A stretch of DNA of 61,998 bases from an uncultured Oscillospiraceae bacterium (GTDB lineage Bacteria > Bacillota > Clostridia > Oscillospirales > Oscillospiraceae). Below are positions 40,801 to 49,359 of the stretch, piece by piece; the first letter of the stretch is position 1; every line of letters starts with the position of its first letter. The DNA lies in assembly GCA_947588605.1 (NCBI GenBank), contig CANPYK010000012.1:1-61998 (forward strand), given 5' to 3'. The notes below the pieces were generated by a model. The model ran no database searches. It had not been told where the DNA came from and saw only the letters and a list, made by a program, of their open reading frames with translations. Both the position numbers and the translations under genes were made by a program.

Positions 40801-41442
40801 TCAAAGGACCTCCTTGCAGACCTCGGTCAGCGTCTCCCCCACATGCACATGGGGAAACGCCTCCAGCGCCTCCCGCCCCGCCGTGCCCGTCAGGACCCCG
40901 GCGAAGGCCACCCCGGCGCTGGCGGCGCATTGAGCGTCCACGGGGCTGTCGCCCACGTAAAGGGCCTCCCCCGCCTCCACACCCAGCAGGGAAAGCGCCA
41001 TCAGCACAGGCTCCGGGTGGGGCTTTTCGTGCTTCACCATGTCCGAGCCCACGATCGCGTCTATGAGGGCGCGGGCGTTGAACTTTTCCAAGATCCCCTC
41101 GATGCGATAGGACGCCTTGGTGGTGACGATGGCGGTCTTGATTCCAGCGTTATGTAAACCTTCCAAAATGAGCAGGGCGTCCGGATAGAACCGGGCGGAG
41201 GCCACCATCACCTCGTCGGCCTTCTCCATGAAAAGCCGCGTGAATTCCCGGGCCGCCTCAGGATCTCCGCACCCGGTGAGCTTCTCGAGCGTCGGCCCCA
41301 GGCTCAGGCCGATGGTGCCGCGCATATCCTCCCTGGACGCCGGCGGAAAGCCCAATTTCTCCAGCCCGTAGGAGATGCACGCCAGGATCCCCTCGGTGCT
41401 GTCCCCCAGGGTGTAGTCAAAGTCAAATATCACCGCGCGCAC
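40801..41442 (-). CDS. HAD-family phosphatase (phosphoglycolate-phosphatase type)
   Basis: The 213-residue enzyme is a subfamily-I HAD hydrolase. Motif I is VIFDFDYTLGDSTEG (catalytic Asp pair), motif II TAIVTTKASYR (Thr), motif III Lys in EKPHPEPVLMAL, and motif IV YVGDSPVDAQCA. The helical cap follows motif I. These enzymes dephosphorylate small metabolites such as phosphoglycolate. The true start is the GTG at 41442 (product VRAVIFDFDYTLG) after GGAGGCGG; the longer open frame runs through the tRNA-Gln gene and is not coding. It is coupled to the CDF transporter. Confidence 0.85.
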   Translation of the reverse strand: MRAVIFDFDYTLGDSTEGILACISYGLEKLGFPPASREDMRGTIGLSLGPTLEKLTGCGDPEAAREFTRLFMEKADEVMVASARFYPDALLILEGLHNAGIKTAIVTTKASYRIEGILEKFNARALIDAIVGSDMVKHEKPHPEPVLMALSLLGVEAGEALYVGDSPVDAQCAASAGVAFAGVLTGTAGREALEAFPHVHVGETLTEVCKEVL

Positions 41443-41470
41443 GTCCCCGCCTCCCTTCGAATATAGAAAC

Positions 41471-41502
41471 AAGCGGTGATACAACGCTGTTGTACCACCG
41501 CT
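41471..41502 (-). terminator. Terminator after tRNA-Gln
   Basis: AGCGGTGGTACAA pairs with TTGTATCACCGCT on the minus strand (one wobble) around CAGCG, followed by TGTTTCTAT. It lies 2 bases beyond the CCA end of the tRNA and upstream of the HAD gene. Confidence 0.8.
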
Positions 41503-41504
41503 TA

Positions 41505-41578
41505 TGGCAGCGGGAGAAGGATTCGAACCCTCACATACGGAGTCAGAGTCCGCTGTGCTACCTTTACACAATCCCGCT
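41505..41578 (-). tRNA. tRNA-Gln (anticodon CUG)
   Basis: On the minus strand the gene begins AGCGGGATTGTGTAAAGG and ends TCCCGCTGCCA. The 7-bp acceptor stem AGCGGGA/TCCCGCT is perfect, the discriminator base is G and CCA is encoded. The anticodon loop CTCTGAC (stem GCGGA/TCCGT) gives anticodon CTG, so Gln reading CAG. The T arm has GGTTCGAATCC. It has its own promoter at 41592-41620 and a terminator. Confidence 0.93.
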
Positions 41579-41591
41579 AAACGCAAGGGCT

Positions 41592-41620
41592 ATTATACCC
41601 AGTTTGGGCGGAGTTGTCAA
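41592..41620 (-). promoter_or_regulatory. Consensus promoter of tRNA-Gln
   Basis: Read on the minus strand, TTGACA (41620-41615) and TATAAT (41597-41592) are 17 bases apart, a perfect match, placing the start just upstream of the tRNA 5' end at 41578. Confidence 0.92.
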
Positions 41621-41647
41621 GACTTTTTTTCGTTTTTGCCGGAATTT

Positions 41648-44002
41648 TTACGCGCCGCCGAAGACCTCGCGGGCGATGCGGGCGGACTCCTGGGCGTCGC
41701 GGGCGTAGAAATCCGCGCCCACGAGCCTTGCGTACTCCTCGTTGAGCACCGCGCCGCCCACCATGACCCGGCAGTCCGCGCCGCTCTCCCGGAGAAGCCG
41801 GATGGTCTCCGCCATGGCCTTGACGGTGGTGGTCATGAGGGCGGAGAGGCCCACAAGGCGGATATGCTCCCGGTTTGTGACCTCCACCACAAGCTCCGGC
41901 GGCACGTCCCGGCCCAGGTCCACGATCTCGTAACCGTAATTGGAGAGGAGCATCTTCACGATGTTCTTGCCGATGTCGTGGATGTCGCCCTTGACGGTGG
42001 CCAGGAGGATCTTCCCCTTGCTTACCACCTGCCCGGTCCCGGCCCGGTCGCGGATGACGTCGAAGCCCAGCTTCACCGTCTCGGCGCTGGCCATGAGCTG
42101 GGGCAGGAAAAATTCGCCCTTTTCAAATTTGTCCCCGGCGGCGTTGATGGCGGGGATGAGGAGATCGTTGATGACCTCCATGGGGCTTTTTTCCTGAAGC
42201 GCCGCTTTGACCGCGTCCTTGATGAGCATCTTCCGGCCGGAGAGGACGATTGATGTTATGTCAACCTGTTCTGTGGGAGTAGTTGACATAATTTTTTCCT
42301 CCGAAAGGTTTACATAACTTTTTATATACCGCTCGGAGTTGGCATCCTCCCCGGAAAGCACCCGCCAGGCGGCCACGGCGTCCATGTACCGCCGGGACAT
42401 GGGGTTCAAAATAGGCATGGTCAGCCCCTTGGCGAAGGCGGCGGAGAGGAACGCGGCGTTGACAACCTCCCGGGCTGGCAGGCCGAAGGAGATGTTGCTG
42501 ACGCCCAACACCGTCTTGACGCCCAGCTCATTTGTCACAAGCTCCACGGCCTCCAGGGTCTCCAGGGCCAGGGCCTGGTTGGTGGAGACGGTGAGGGTCA
42601 GGCAGTCGATGAGCACGTCCTCCCGGGGGATACCGTACGCCTGGGCGGCGTTCAGGATCTTCTCCGCGATCTTCAGCCGGTCCTCGGCTTTGTCGGGGAT
42701 GCCGTTCTCGTCCAGGGTGAGGCCCACCACCGCCGCGCCGTACTTTTTGGCGATAGGCAGAATGGTTCTCAGGGACTCCTCCTTGCCGTTCACCGAGTTG
42801 ATGACCGGCTTGCCGCAGTAGGCGCGGCAGGCCCTCTCCAGGGCCGCGGGGTCGGAGCTGTCGATTTGAAGCGGCAGGGGCGTCACCGCCTGGAGGGCGC
42901 GGACCAGCCGCTCCAGCACCGCCGGCTCGTCGATCTCGGGAAGTCCGGCGTTCACGTCTAAGAGGTCCGCCCCGGCCTCCTCCTGGGAGATGGCCTCGTT
43001 GAGGATGTAGTCGAAGTTGGAGGTCCGCAGGGCCTCCTTCACCTTCTTCTTCCCCGTGGGGTTGATGCGCTCGCCGATGACAGCGATGGAGTTATGTAAA
43101 CTTACGAGCCGCTGGCCGCTGGTGAAGACGGTCCTATGTGGTACCTCCGGCCTTTTGGTCGTCCGGCGCTCCATCTCCGCCCGCAAAGCGGCGATATGCG
43201 CCGGGGTGGTGCCGCAGCACCCGCCGGCGATGGTGACGCCCGCGTCCAGCATCCGCCCGAGGCCGGCGGCAAATTCCTCCGGGCCCACATGGTAGACCGT
43301 CTCCCCGGACGTGGCGTCGGGAAGGCCGGCGTTGGGCTGGACGATGAGGGGGACGGTGGCCCATCTGAGCATCTCCCGGACGAAGGGCTCCGTCTCCGCC
43401 GGCCCCAGGGAGCAGTTGATGCCCACCGCGTCCGCGCCGAGGGACGAGAGCGTGACCGCCGCCACGGCGGGGTCGGTGCCCAGGAACGTCCGGCCGTCGG
43501 CCATGAAGGTCATGGTTATGTAAACCGGCAGATCGGAGTTCTCCTTCACCGCCAGCAGGGCCGCCTTGGCCTCCAGGAGGTCCGACATCGTCTCGATGAT
43601 GACCAGGTCCGCCCCGGCCTTGACCCCGGCCAGGACCGCCTCCCGGAAGAGGTCGTACGCCTCCTCGAAGCTCATGGCCCCCATGGGCGCCAGGAGCGCG
43701 CCGGTGGGGCCCAGGTCCAGAGCGACGTTTTTCGCCCCGGCCTCCCGGGCCAGGCGGATACCGGCGGCGACGACCTCCTCGACCTTCTCGACGCTCCCCA
43801 GCTTTTTCGAGTTGGCGCCGAAGGTGTTAGCTGTGATTATGTCAACTTCTGAGTTAACATAATCTCTATGCACCGCCCGCACGATATCCGGGTCGGTCAA
43901 ATTCAAAAGCTCCGGGAGCCCGCCTGTCCTGAGGCCCCTCTTTTGAAGCTCGGTGCCCATGGCGCCGTCGATGAGTGTAAAACCGTTAGCCGCCACAGCC
44001 AT
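41648..44002 (-). CDS. metH: Cobalamin-dependent methionine synthase lacking the reactivation domain
   Basis: The 784-residue enzyme transfers a methyl group from methyltetrahydrofolate to homocysteine via cobalamin. The homocysteine/zinc domain (about 5-300) has LIDGAMGTELQ, GINCSLGPAE and GGCCGTTPAHI with the zinc cysteines. The pterin domain (about 310-560) has IGERINPTGKKK and ADLLDVNAGLPEI. The cobalamin part (about 575-784) has the cobalt-ligand His in GDIHDIGKNIVKML (near 673). Classic MetH (~1200) also has a SAM-binding activation domain; here that function is probably in the adjacent 43986-44660 gene. ATG after AGGAGGGCT; it overlaps that gene by 17 bases. Seven copies of a GTTKACATAAC-like word lie within it. 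Confidence 0.88.
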   Translation of the reverse strand: MAVAANGFTLIDGAMGTELQKRGLRTGGLPELLNLTDPDIVRAVHRDYVNSEVDIITANTFGANSKKLGSVEKVEEVVAAGIRLAREAGAKNVALDLGPTGALLAPMGAMSFEEAYDLFREAVLAGVKAGADLVIIETMSDLLEAKAALLAVKENSDLPVYITMTFMADGRTFLGTDPAVAAVTLSSLGADAVGINCSLGPAETEPFVREMLRWATVPLIVQPNAGLPDATSGETVYHVGPEEFAAGLGRMLDAGVTIAGGCCGTTPAHIAALRAEMERRTTKRPEVPHRTVFTSGQRLVSLHNSIAVIGERINPTGKKKVKEALRTSNFDYILNEAISQEEAGADLLDVNAGLPEIDEPAVLERLVRALQAVTPLPLQIDSSDPAALERACRAYCGKPVINSVNGKEESLRTILPIAKKYGAAVVGLTLDENGIPDKAEDRLKIAEKILNAAQAYGIPREDVLIDCLTLTVSTNQALALETLEAVELVTNELGVKTVLGVSNISFGLPAREVVNAAFLSAAFAKGLTMPILNPMSRRYMDAVAAWRVLSGEDANSERYIKSYVNLSEEKIMSTTPTEQVDITSIVLSGRKMLIKDAVKAALQEKSPMEVINDLLIPAINAAGDKFEKGEFFLPQLMASAETVKLGFDVIRDRAGTGQVVSKGKILLATVKGDIHDIGKNIVKMLLSNYGYEIVDLGRDVPPELVVEVTNREHIRLVGLSALMTTTVKAMAETIRLLRESGADCRVMVGGAVLNEEYARLVGADFYARDAQESARIAREVFGGA

Positions 44003-44660
44003 AGCCCTCCTTTCGAAATGCGCAGGAATCGCGGTTTTCGCACCGCTCACAGCTGGAGCCGCCCCGCTTGACCCCCAGCTCCTCCGGGTAGAGGCCGACG
44101 AGGGCCGAGACGCTCTTTTTCGGGAGCATGAGCAGGGAGTCCGTCAGCGTGATGCCAAGGCGCGTGTCCGCCGCGATGAGCCCCAGCACCGCCCTCTGCT
44201 GCTCCAGGGGGAAGTCCCCGTAGCCGGGGCTGTACCGGTAACCGGTGACCAGCCCCCGCGCCCGGGCGTAGTCGCGGATCTGCCCGTCGCAGGCGTCCGC
44301 CGCCGCCTCGATGAGGGCGGTGCAGGCGGCGTTAAAGATCATCTCCGAGAAGGTGGATCGCTGTCCCAGTCGCAGCATCACCCGCTCCACCTCGAAACCC
44401 AGCGTGGCGGCCATGACCGCGCAGTGTGTGGCGCCGGCAAGGTGCCGGCGGATGTCCTCCCCCAAAAGCCGCACGCCGCGCAAGGCCGGCCCCGGCTCCA
44501 CGGGGAAGACCTCGAAAGCCCACCTGGGCTTGGCGGCCTCCAGGCACATTTGGGAGACGTCGTCGATCTGCGCCTCCAGCTCCGGCGTCAGCGCCTGTCC
44601 CCGGTAGCCCAGGTAGCGCAGGACCTCGGACCGCTCAATTTTCAGCTCAGAATCCGGCAT
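43986..44660 (-). CDS. Stand-alone MetH activation-domain protein
   Basis: The 224-residue protein resembles the C-terminal SAM-dependent activation domain of methionine synthase. The characteristic segment is GLVTGYRYSPGYGDFPLEQQ (near residue 130), with LITLTDSLLMLPKKSVSALVG-like sequence after it, both typical of the domain. It ends in a cysteine cluster (CERCENRDSCAFRKEGYGCGG) that may bind metal. It would reductively remethylate oxidised cobalamin on the truncated MetH. The ATG at 44660 overlaps the stop of the metF-like gene, and its stop lies inside the metH start, so all three are coupled. Confidence 0.8.
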   Translation of the reverse strand: MPDSELKIERSEVLRYLGYRGQALTPELEAQIDDVSQMCLEAAKPRWAFEVFPVEPGPALRGVRLLGEDIRRHLAGATHCAVMAATLGFEVERVMLRLGQRSTFSEMIFNAACTALIEAAADACDGQIRDYARARGLVTGYRYSPGYGDFPLEQQRAVLGLIAADTRLGITLTDSLLMLPKKSVSALVGLYPEELGVKRGGSSCERCENRDSCAFRKEGYGCGG

Positions 44661-45510
44661 CGCGCAGGGCCCCCATCTCAAATCGCGCCACCTCCGGCTT
44701 GTTCATGGTGTAGATGTGGATGCCGCTGGCCGCGCCGGAGGCGGCAAGCTCCACGATCTGGTTGGCGGCGTACTCCATCCCGGCCTTCAGGAGGGAGTCC
44801 GGGTCGTGCTCGTACCTGTTCACCATGCGGATCACCGTCGAGGGGAGGCTGGCCCCGCAGAGGAAGACCATGCGGGTGATCTGAGATTTTCCCATGATCG
44901 GCATGATCCCCGCGTCGATGGGGACGGAGACACCGGCGGCGCGGGCCTTTTCGATGAAGCGGTAAAAGGCGGCGTTTTCAAAAAAGAGCTGGCTTAGGAA
45001 AAATTCCGCCCCCGCGTCCTGCTTCTCTCGCAAATGCCGGATATCCGCGTCAAAGTCGTCGCACTCCACGTGCCCCTCCGGGTAGCACCCGCCGCCCACG
45101 CAAAAGTCCGTGGTCCGCCGGAGATACCGCACGAGCTCCGCCCCGTAGCGGAAGTCCTTCGTCTCGCCCCCCGGCACCCGATCGCCCCGGAGGGCGAAGA
45201 CGTTGGCGATCCCCTGCGCCCGCAGGTCCCCCACCGCCGCGTCCACGTCCGCCCTTGTGGAGTTGACGCAGGTGAGGTGCGCCACCGCCGGGATGCCGTA
45301 CTCCCGCTCGATGATTCCCGTGAGGGCGGCGGTGTTCCTCCCGTTCCCGGACCCGCCCGCCGAGCAGGTGACGGAGATAAAGTCCGGCTCCGTCCCCGCC
45401 AGCGCCTCCAGCATCCCCCGCAGCTCCTCCACCTTGAGCTCCCCCTTGGGCGGGAAGATCTCATAGGAAACGGGGAGTTTTTTTGCTTTGTAAATGTCTC
45501 GGATGTACAT
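44647..45510 (-). CDS. metF: Methylenetetrahydrofolate reductase (MetF family)
   Basis: The 287-residue TIM-barrel enzyme reduces 5,10-methylene-THF to 5-methyl-THF, the methyl donor for MetH next door. Signatures are VSYEIFPPKGELKVEEL with the catalytic Glu (near residue 17), FISVTCSAGGSGNGRN, VAHLTCVNSTRADVDAAV, NVFALRGDRV and QLFFENAAFYRF. The ATG at 45510 has only AAAGG about 10 bases upstream; the intervening bases contain the GTTGACATAAC word that recurs in this region. It lies 24 bases after the Nudix gene. In other Clostridia the same protein can serve the Wood-Ljungdahl route; no such genes are here. Confidence 0.85.
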   Translation of the reverse strand: MYIRDIYKAKKLPVSYEIFPPKGELKVEELRGMLEALAGTEPDFISVTCSAGGSGNGRNTAALTGIIEREYGIPAVAHLTCVNSTRADVDAAVGDLRAQGIANVFALRGDRVPGGETKDFRYGAELVRYLRRTTDFCVGGGCYPEGHVECDDFDADIRHLREKQDAGAEFFLSQLFFENAAFYRFIEKARAAGVSVPIDAGIMPIMGKSQITRMVFLCGASLPSTVIRMVNRYEHDPDSLLKAGMEYAANQIVELAASGAASGIHIYTMNKPEVARFEMGALRDAGF

Positions 45511-45534
45511 GTTATGTCAACCTTTCAAACCTGT

Positions 45535-45990
45535 CTATTGCAATGTCTCGACCCACCGACCGTTCTCCCTGTAAAAAAAGTACTCGGAAAGGCCGTCCTC
45601 CAGGAAAAGCTTCAGCATCGTCTCCATGCCGCCGGCAAGTTTCATGTTCGGAAGCTCCCGGAGGGGGACCCAGCGGACCTCGCCCTCATCGGAGGAAGTA
45701 AGGTCGCCTGAGAACCGGCTGGTCTTGTATAAAAGCACCGTGTACCGCACGCCGTCGTCTCTTGTCCAATTCTTGATGCCGCACAGCGTAAGATCGGATA
45801 CCGTCAGGCCCGTCTCCTCGAGGACCTCCCGGATCATCGCGCCGGTGAAGGACTCCCCTCTCTCCACATGGCCGCCGGGGAAAGTGACGCCGGGCCAGTC
45901 CGGGTCCAGCCGGTCCTCCACCAGCACGTTGCCCGCGCCGTCCGTGACCATGCACATGTTGGTAAATATGGCCTTTTCCGTTCTGTCCAA
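45535..45990 (-). CDS. Nudix hydrolase
   Basis: The 151-residue protein has a complete Nudix box, GGHVERGESFTGAMIREV then LEETGL (near residues 39-61), with the REVxEE metal-binding glutamates. Such enzymes hydrolyse nucleoside diphosphates linked to another group; the MutT/8-oxo-dGTPase-like branch is likely but not proven. The C-terminal part (EVRWVPLRELPNMKLAGGMETMLKLFLEDG) is typical. It is 3 bases downstream of the GyrI-like gene, in a tight minus-strand run. Confidence 0.85.
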   Translation of the reverse strand: MDRTEKAIFTNMCMVTDGAGNVLVEDRLDPDWPGVTFPGGHVERGESFTGAMIREVLEETGLTVSDLTLCGIKNWTRDDGVRYTVLLYKTSRFSGDLTSSDEGEVRWVPLRELPNMKLAGGMETMLKLFLEDGLSEYFFYRENGRWVETLQ

Positions 45991-45993
45991 CTC

Positions 45994-46635
45994 TCACGCC
46001 TCCCTGGACCGTATCGGGTGCCGGAGCACGGTTTTCAGCTTCTCCGGGGCGCACTTGCGGGGGTCGGAGAGGTAGATCTCATGGTGGAGGCGGGCATCCG
46101 AAAAGTCCGGCTTATATCCCTGCTTCTCCATGTGCTCGTGCATGAGCCGCACTGTCTCGGGCTCAGTATCATAGGGGCCCAGGTGCATACACTGGACGCA
46201 CAGGCCCTCGCGGATCGGCAAAAACTCCACCCCGGAGAAGTCCGTCTTCTTTTTACGCGTTGCCTCGTCCACGGCCCAGTCGAACTCCGCCCGCGTCACG
46301 AAATCCGGGAGGCGGATACAGGAGATGAACTCCAGATCGTCCTTGCGGGCGTAGTCGATGGTGCCCTCGCTCCCCTCCTGCCGCCAGAACCCCTCCAGCG
46401 GCGGGACCACGAAGTCGAAATACCCCTCCATCCGGTGGTCTCCCATCTTGCTCATCTTAATAGTGAAGGCGATCCCGTACAAAAGCCCGATGGACACCTT
46501 ATACTCCCCCGCCTCATCATTCGGGTCCCCGCGCCCGCGCACGGCGATATACTTCATCGCCGGCACGTCCACGATGGACGGCGTATTTTTCGGGAGGTAA
46601 AATTCTTTGCATTCCTTTTTGAAGTCAAAGGGCAT
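45994..46635 (-). CDS. GyrI-like small-molecule-binding domain protein
   Basis: The 213-residue protein matches stand-alone GyrI-like (SOUL-fold) proteins that bind small ligands and in some cases hydrolyse or sequester toxic compounds. Segments are FDFKKECKEFYLPKNTPSIVDVPAMKYIAVRGRGDPND, YDFVVPPLEGFW-like text at about residue 90, and a C-terminal LPIREGLCVQCMHLGPYDTEPETV repeat of the motif with RLHHEIYLSDPRK. It has no DNA-binding domain. The ATG at 46635 follows GGAGAGG; a longer frame overlaps the DUF3795 gene. It lies 5 bases after the DUF3795 gene. Confidence 0.78.
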   Translation of the reverse strand: MPFDFKKECKEFYLPKNTPSIVDVPAMKYIAVRGRGDPNDEAGEYKVSIGLLYGIAFTIKMSKMGDHRMEGYFDFVVPPLEGFWRQEGSEGTIDYARKDDLEFISCIRLPDFVTRAEFDWAVDEATRKKKTDFSGVEFLPIREGLCVQCMHLGPYDTEPETVRLMHEHMEKQGYKPDFSDARLHHEIYLSDPRKCAPEKLKTVLRHPIRSREA

Positions 46636-46640
46636 GGTCG

Positions 46641-46937
46641 TTACCTCTCCTTCTCCCGGTACATTCTTGCCAGATTCGTCTGGTGTTCCACAATATTTGG
46701 GTTCCAGCTGATAAACCCCGGAAGTCTCCCACAGGGAAACTCCGCGCACAGCCCGCAAAACAGTACGTCATGATCTCTGGCGCAGGCGTGGACGCGGCAA
46801 CGGCCTGAGCCGGACCATTCGGGAACGCGCCCATCGGCCTCGATACAGCCAGGGCAGGCGCCGGAGGGCTTCTTCCCGCACCCGTCACAGCACTCGCCAC
46901 AGGCGGTTATTCTGGTAAAATCAATGGTTTCCGTCAT
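46641..46937 (-). CDS. DUF3795 cysteine-rich protein
   Basis: The 98-residue protein has ten cysteines arranged ITACGECCDGCGKKPSGACPGC, then CRVHACARDHDVLFCGLCAEFPC, the pattern of DUF3795, thought to bind metal. The function is unknown. The gene starts inside the end of the AlaX gene (17-base overlap) and precedes the GyrI-like gene by 5 bases, a pairing I regard as a recurrent neighbour set. AGGTAT lies before the ATG. Confidence 0.8.
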   Translation of the reverse strand: MTETIDFTRITACGECCDGCGKKPSGACPGCIEADGRVPEWSGSGRCRVHACARDHDVLFCGLCAEFPCGRLPGFISWNPNIVEHQTNLARMYREKER

Positions 46938-48075
46938 GCCAATACCTCTCTATCGTCTCCCTGTCCGCCTTAACGCTCCCGGTGACAAGCTCCGGCTTGC
47001 CGCCGCCGCGGCCATTTAGGGCGGCGTTCATGGCTTTGGCCTTCTCGCGCAGGTCCACGGTTTGGGAGGCCAGGACGTACTTCCAACCCGCCTCGTCGTC
47101 GCCGGAGAAGGCCGCCGCGACGGCGCATTTCTCCCTGGCGGCGGTGGCGAGAAGCTGGAGCTCCTTCATGTCGAAGTCCGGCTCAAAAAAAAACAGATTT
47201 CCCGGCGTTTCTTGCATTATGTCAACCTTATCCCGGATAATCCGGCGCTTGAGGCCGCCCAGCTTGTATTGGAGGGCGTCCCGCTCGGCCAAAAGCCGCT
47301 CCACCGCCGGCGTGACCTCGTCTGGCTTTGCCGAGAGGAGAGCGGAGATTTGGGAGACGGAATCGCCCCTTTTTACGAAGTCCTCATACGCCCGGTCCCC
47401 CGCCAGCATCCGGACGCGGACGCCGTTTTTTCGGCGGATGGACTCGAAAATTTTGACAACGCCGATCTCCCCCGTGCGCTTTACGTGGGGCGCGCAGCAG
47501 GCGCACACGTCCACGCCCTCGATGGTGACGAGGCGCACGTTCTCCGTGAGGTCCAGCTTGCTGCGGTACTCCAAGTGGGGCAGGTCCTCGGGCGCGGGAA
47601 AGCTCTGGGTGACGGGCATGTTGCGCCAGACCACTTCATTGGCCTCCCGCTCGATGTCCGAAAGCTCTATCTCGTCCACGAAGCCGTCGAAGTCCACGAT
47701 GACGCCCTCCTCCCCCATGTGGAACCCCACGTTGGCGTACCCGTGCCGGCGGTGGACGATGCCGGAGAGGATGTGCTCGGCGGTGTGGTTCTGCATGTTG
47801 GAAAACCGCTTCTCCCAGTCGATTTTCCCGTGTACCGTCTCCCCCGCTTCCAGGGGCCCGTCGCACCGGTGGACGACCTCATCTCCCCGCTCAAAGGTGT
47901 AAAGGACGTTCACCTTCCCCAGCGTCCCGGTGTCGGCGGGATTCCCCCCGCCCTCCGGGAAAAAAGCCGTTTTGTCCAGCACCACCTCAAACGCCCCCTC
48001 CCGCTCCTCACAGGAGACGACCACGGCGTCAAACTCCCGGATGTGGGAGTCCTCATAATAGAGCCTTCGCGTCAT
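46921..48075 (-). CDS. Alanyl-tRNA editing protein AlaX (with DHHA1 domain)
   Basis: The 384-residue protein is a free-standing homologue of the alanyl-tRNA synthetase editing domain, which removes Ser or Gly mis-attached to tRNA-Ala. The zinc-binding HxxxH is in NHTAEHILSG (near residue 98) and the second pair in GVDVCACCAPHVKRTGEIG (near 198). The C-terminal DHHA1-like region (about 260-384) ends in GRGGGKPELVTGSV, a typical motif, which makes this the long AlaX form. ATGA couples it to the preceding GNAT gene. Within it GTTGACATAATG is one of the recurrent AT-rich words. Confidence 0.87.
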   Translation of the reverse strand: MTRRLYYEDSHIREFDAVVVSCEEREGAFEVVLDKTAFFPEGGGNPADTGTLGKVNVLYTFERGDEVVHRCDGPLEAGETVHGKIDWEKRFSNMQNHTAEHILSGIVHRRHGYANVGFHMGEEGVIVDFDGFVDEIELSDIEREANEVVWRNMPVTQSFPAPEDLPHLEYRSKLDLTENVRLVTIEGVDVCACCAPHVKRTGEIGVVKIFESIRRKNGVRVRMLAGDRAYEDFVKRGDSVSQISALLSAKPDEVTPAVERLLAERDALQYKLGGLKRRIIRDKVDIMQETPGNLFFFEPDFDMKELQLLATAAREKCAVAAAFSGDDEAGWKYVLASQTVDLREKAKAMNAALNGRGGGKPELVTGSVKADRETIERYWHDGNH

Positions 48076-48581
48076 TTCGCATCATACCCCATTCCGTAAG
48101 CTCTCTCGTTCCTCTTACCGCTCAAATAGTTCACTCCCACGTCGCTGTCAATGACAAAGCCGCATTTTCTGTGTGTGGCGAGGGACGCCTCGTTTTTCCT
48201 GCTCACGCAGTCGTGGACCTCAAAGGGGCCGGTCTTTTCGAGGGTTTTCAGCGTCTCGGAGAGTATTTTCGCCCCGTACCCGCGCCGCCGGTAGTCCGGG
48301 TGCGTCTCCAGCGCCTCGATGTAGTAAAAGCCCTCCCGGACAAAATAGAGCCGCAGGGCGCTGACCCAGACGCCATCCTCTTCCCAGACAAAATAGCGGT
48401 TGGCGCCGTTCAAAAAGTCCTTCTTGATGAACTCCACAAATTCCCGCTTGATTTTCTCCACGGCCTCCGTTTTGTCCATGTCCGGATATTGGTCCTCGGC
48501 GTTTTCCTCGTTGCTCTCCCGGTATATGTCCATGAGCCTTTCCCCGTCAAGCTCCCCGGGGTTTGAGATCGTTATCAGCAC
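48072..48581 (-). CDS. GNAT-family N-acetyltransferase
   Basis: The 169-residue protein has the GNAT core: VSALRLYFVREGFYYIEALETHPDYRRRGYGAKILSETL (acetyl-CoA-binding RRRGYG near residue 98) and DCVSRKNEASLATHRKCGFVIDSD. The start is the GTG at 48581, overlapping the stop of the Cof-type phosphatase gene (GTGCTGA). Its end overlaps the AlaX ATG. The substrate is unknown. Confidence 0.85.
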   Translation of the reverse strand: MLITISNPGELDGERLMDIYRESNEENAEDQYPDMDKTEAVEKIKREFVEFIKKDFLNGANRYFVWEEDGVWVSALRLYFVREGFYYIEALETHPDYRRRGYGAKILSETLKTLEKTGPFEVHDCVSRKNEASLATHRKCGFVIDSDVGVNYLSGKRNERAYGMGYDAK

Positions 48582-49318
48582 AATATCTTTTCCTCCACAA
48601 ATCTCGCCGCGCCGTCCTCATCGCAATGGCCGGCGATCATGTCCGCTACTGCCTTGACCTCCGGGATGGCGTTGGCCATGGCTACGCCCAGGCCGCAGGT
48701 TCGGACGGGGTCCAGGTCATCCCAGTCGTCGCCGAAATAGGCGGCCTCCTCGGGGGTGAGGCCGAAGGCCGAGAGCAGCTCCCGGACGCCGTGGCGCTTG
48801 GCGGCGGCGCGGCTCATGAACTGGTAGAGCTTCCCGCCCTCGATGGCCGTAAAGTATGTATCCTCCGTCACGGCGCGGCGGACGTCCGGCTCAGTGACGC
48901 CGCTGACCAGAATTTTGTATAGCTCCCCCGCCGGCATCGTGGGAAAGCTCCCCCACACGGCGGCGTTCCACTCCGGGATGGGGGCGCTGGCATAGAGCCC
49001 GCCGCTCATCTCCACCGACACCACCGCGCCGGGGACGCCCAGAAGCCGGGAGACGATGATCTCCCCGGTTTTCGCGGAAATGCCGTTCAATAGGACCCGC
49101 CCCGGCAGGACCACCCGCGCGCCGTTGAGGGTCACCAGGGCTTCAAATTCCTCGAAAACACCAAACTCCCGGATCGTCCTCTCCGGTCTTGCCGAGGCCG
49201 CGAACACCCGCAGTCCCCGCTCCCGGCACCTTCGCAAAACGCCCCTGGAGTACGCGGATAAGCTCTTGTCGGACCGCAAAAGCGTGTTGTCCAGGTCAAA
49301 AATCAGGGCTTTGATCAT
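48575..49318 (-). CDS. Cof-type HAD-IIB phosphatase
   Basis: The 247-residue enzyme is a HAD hydrolase with C2 cap of the Cof/YidA type, dephosphorylating sugar phosphates or cofactors. It has ALIFDLDNTLLRSDKSL at the start (motif I), VFAASARPERTIREF (motif II, Ser), a Lys in AAAKRHGVRELL and motif IV AYFGDDWDDLDPVRTCGLGVAMANA with EVKAVADMIAGH. The start at 49318 (MIKALIFD) follows GGAGAGCGGG; an in-frame ATG four codons upstream is possible. It is the first gene of the coupled run toward AlaX. Confidence 0.85.
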   Translation of the reverse strand: MIKALIFDLDNTLLRSDKSLSAYSRGVLRRCRERGLRVFAASARPERTIREFGVFEEFEALVTLNGARVVLPGRVLLNGISAKTGEIIVSRLLGVPGAVVSVEMSGGLYASAPIPEWNAAVWGSFPTMPAGELYKILVSGVTEPDVRRAVTEDTYFTAIEGGKLYQFMSRAAAKRHGVRELLSAFGLTPEEAAYFGDDWDDLDPVRTCGLGVAMANAIPEVKAVADMIAGHCDEDGAARFVEEKILC

Positions 49319-49359
49319 CCCGCTCTCCATTTCCTATCTTTTTCATGGGTTAAACCGCA

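Noticed and set aside
41443-41586. Extension of the HAD gene through the tRNA region
   Set aside because: The translation GLCKGSTADSDSVCEGSNPS is just tRNA-Gln read as protein; a GTG with a good ribosome-binding site gives the normal HAD start.
45491-45560. S-box or cobalamin riboswitch before metF
   Set aside because: Only 24 bases separate the Nudix gene from metF, too few for either riboswitch, and no conserved core is seen.
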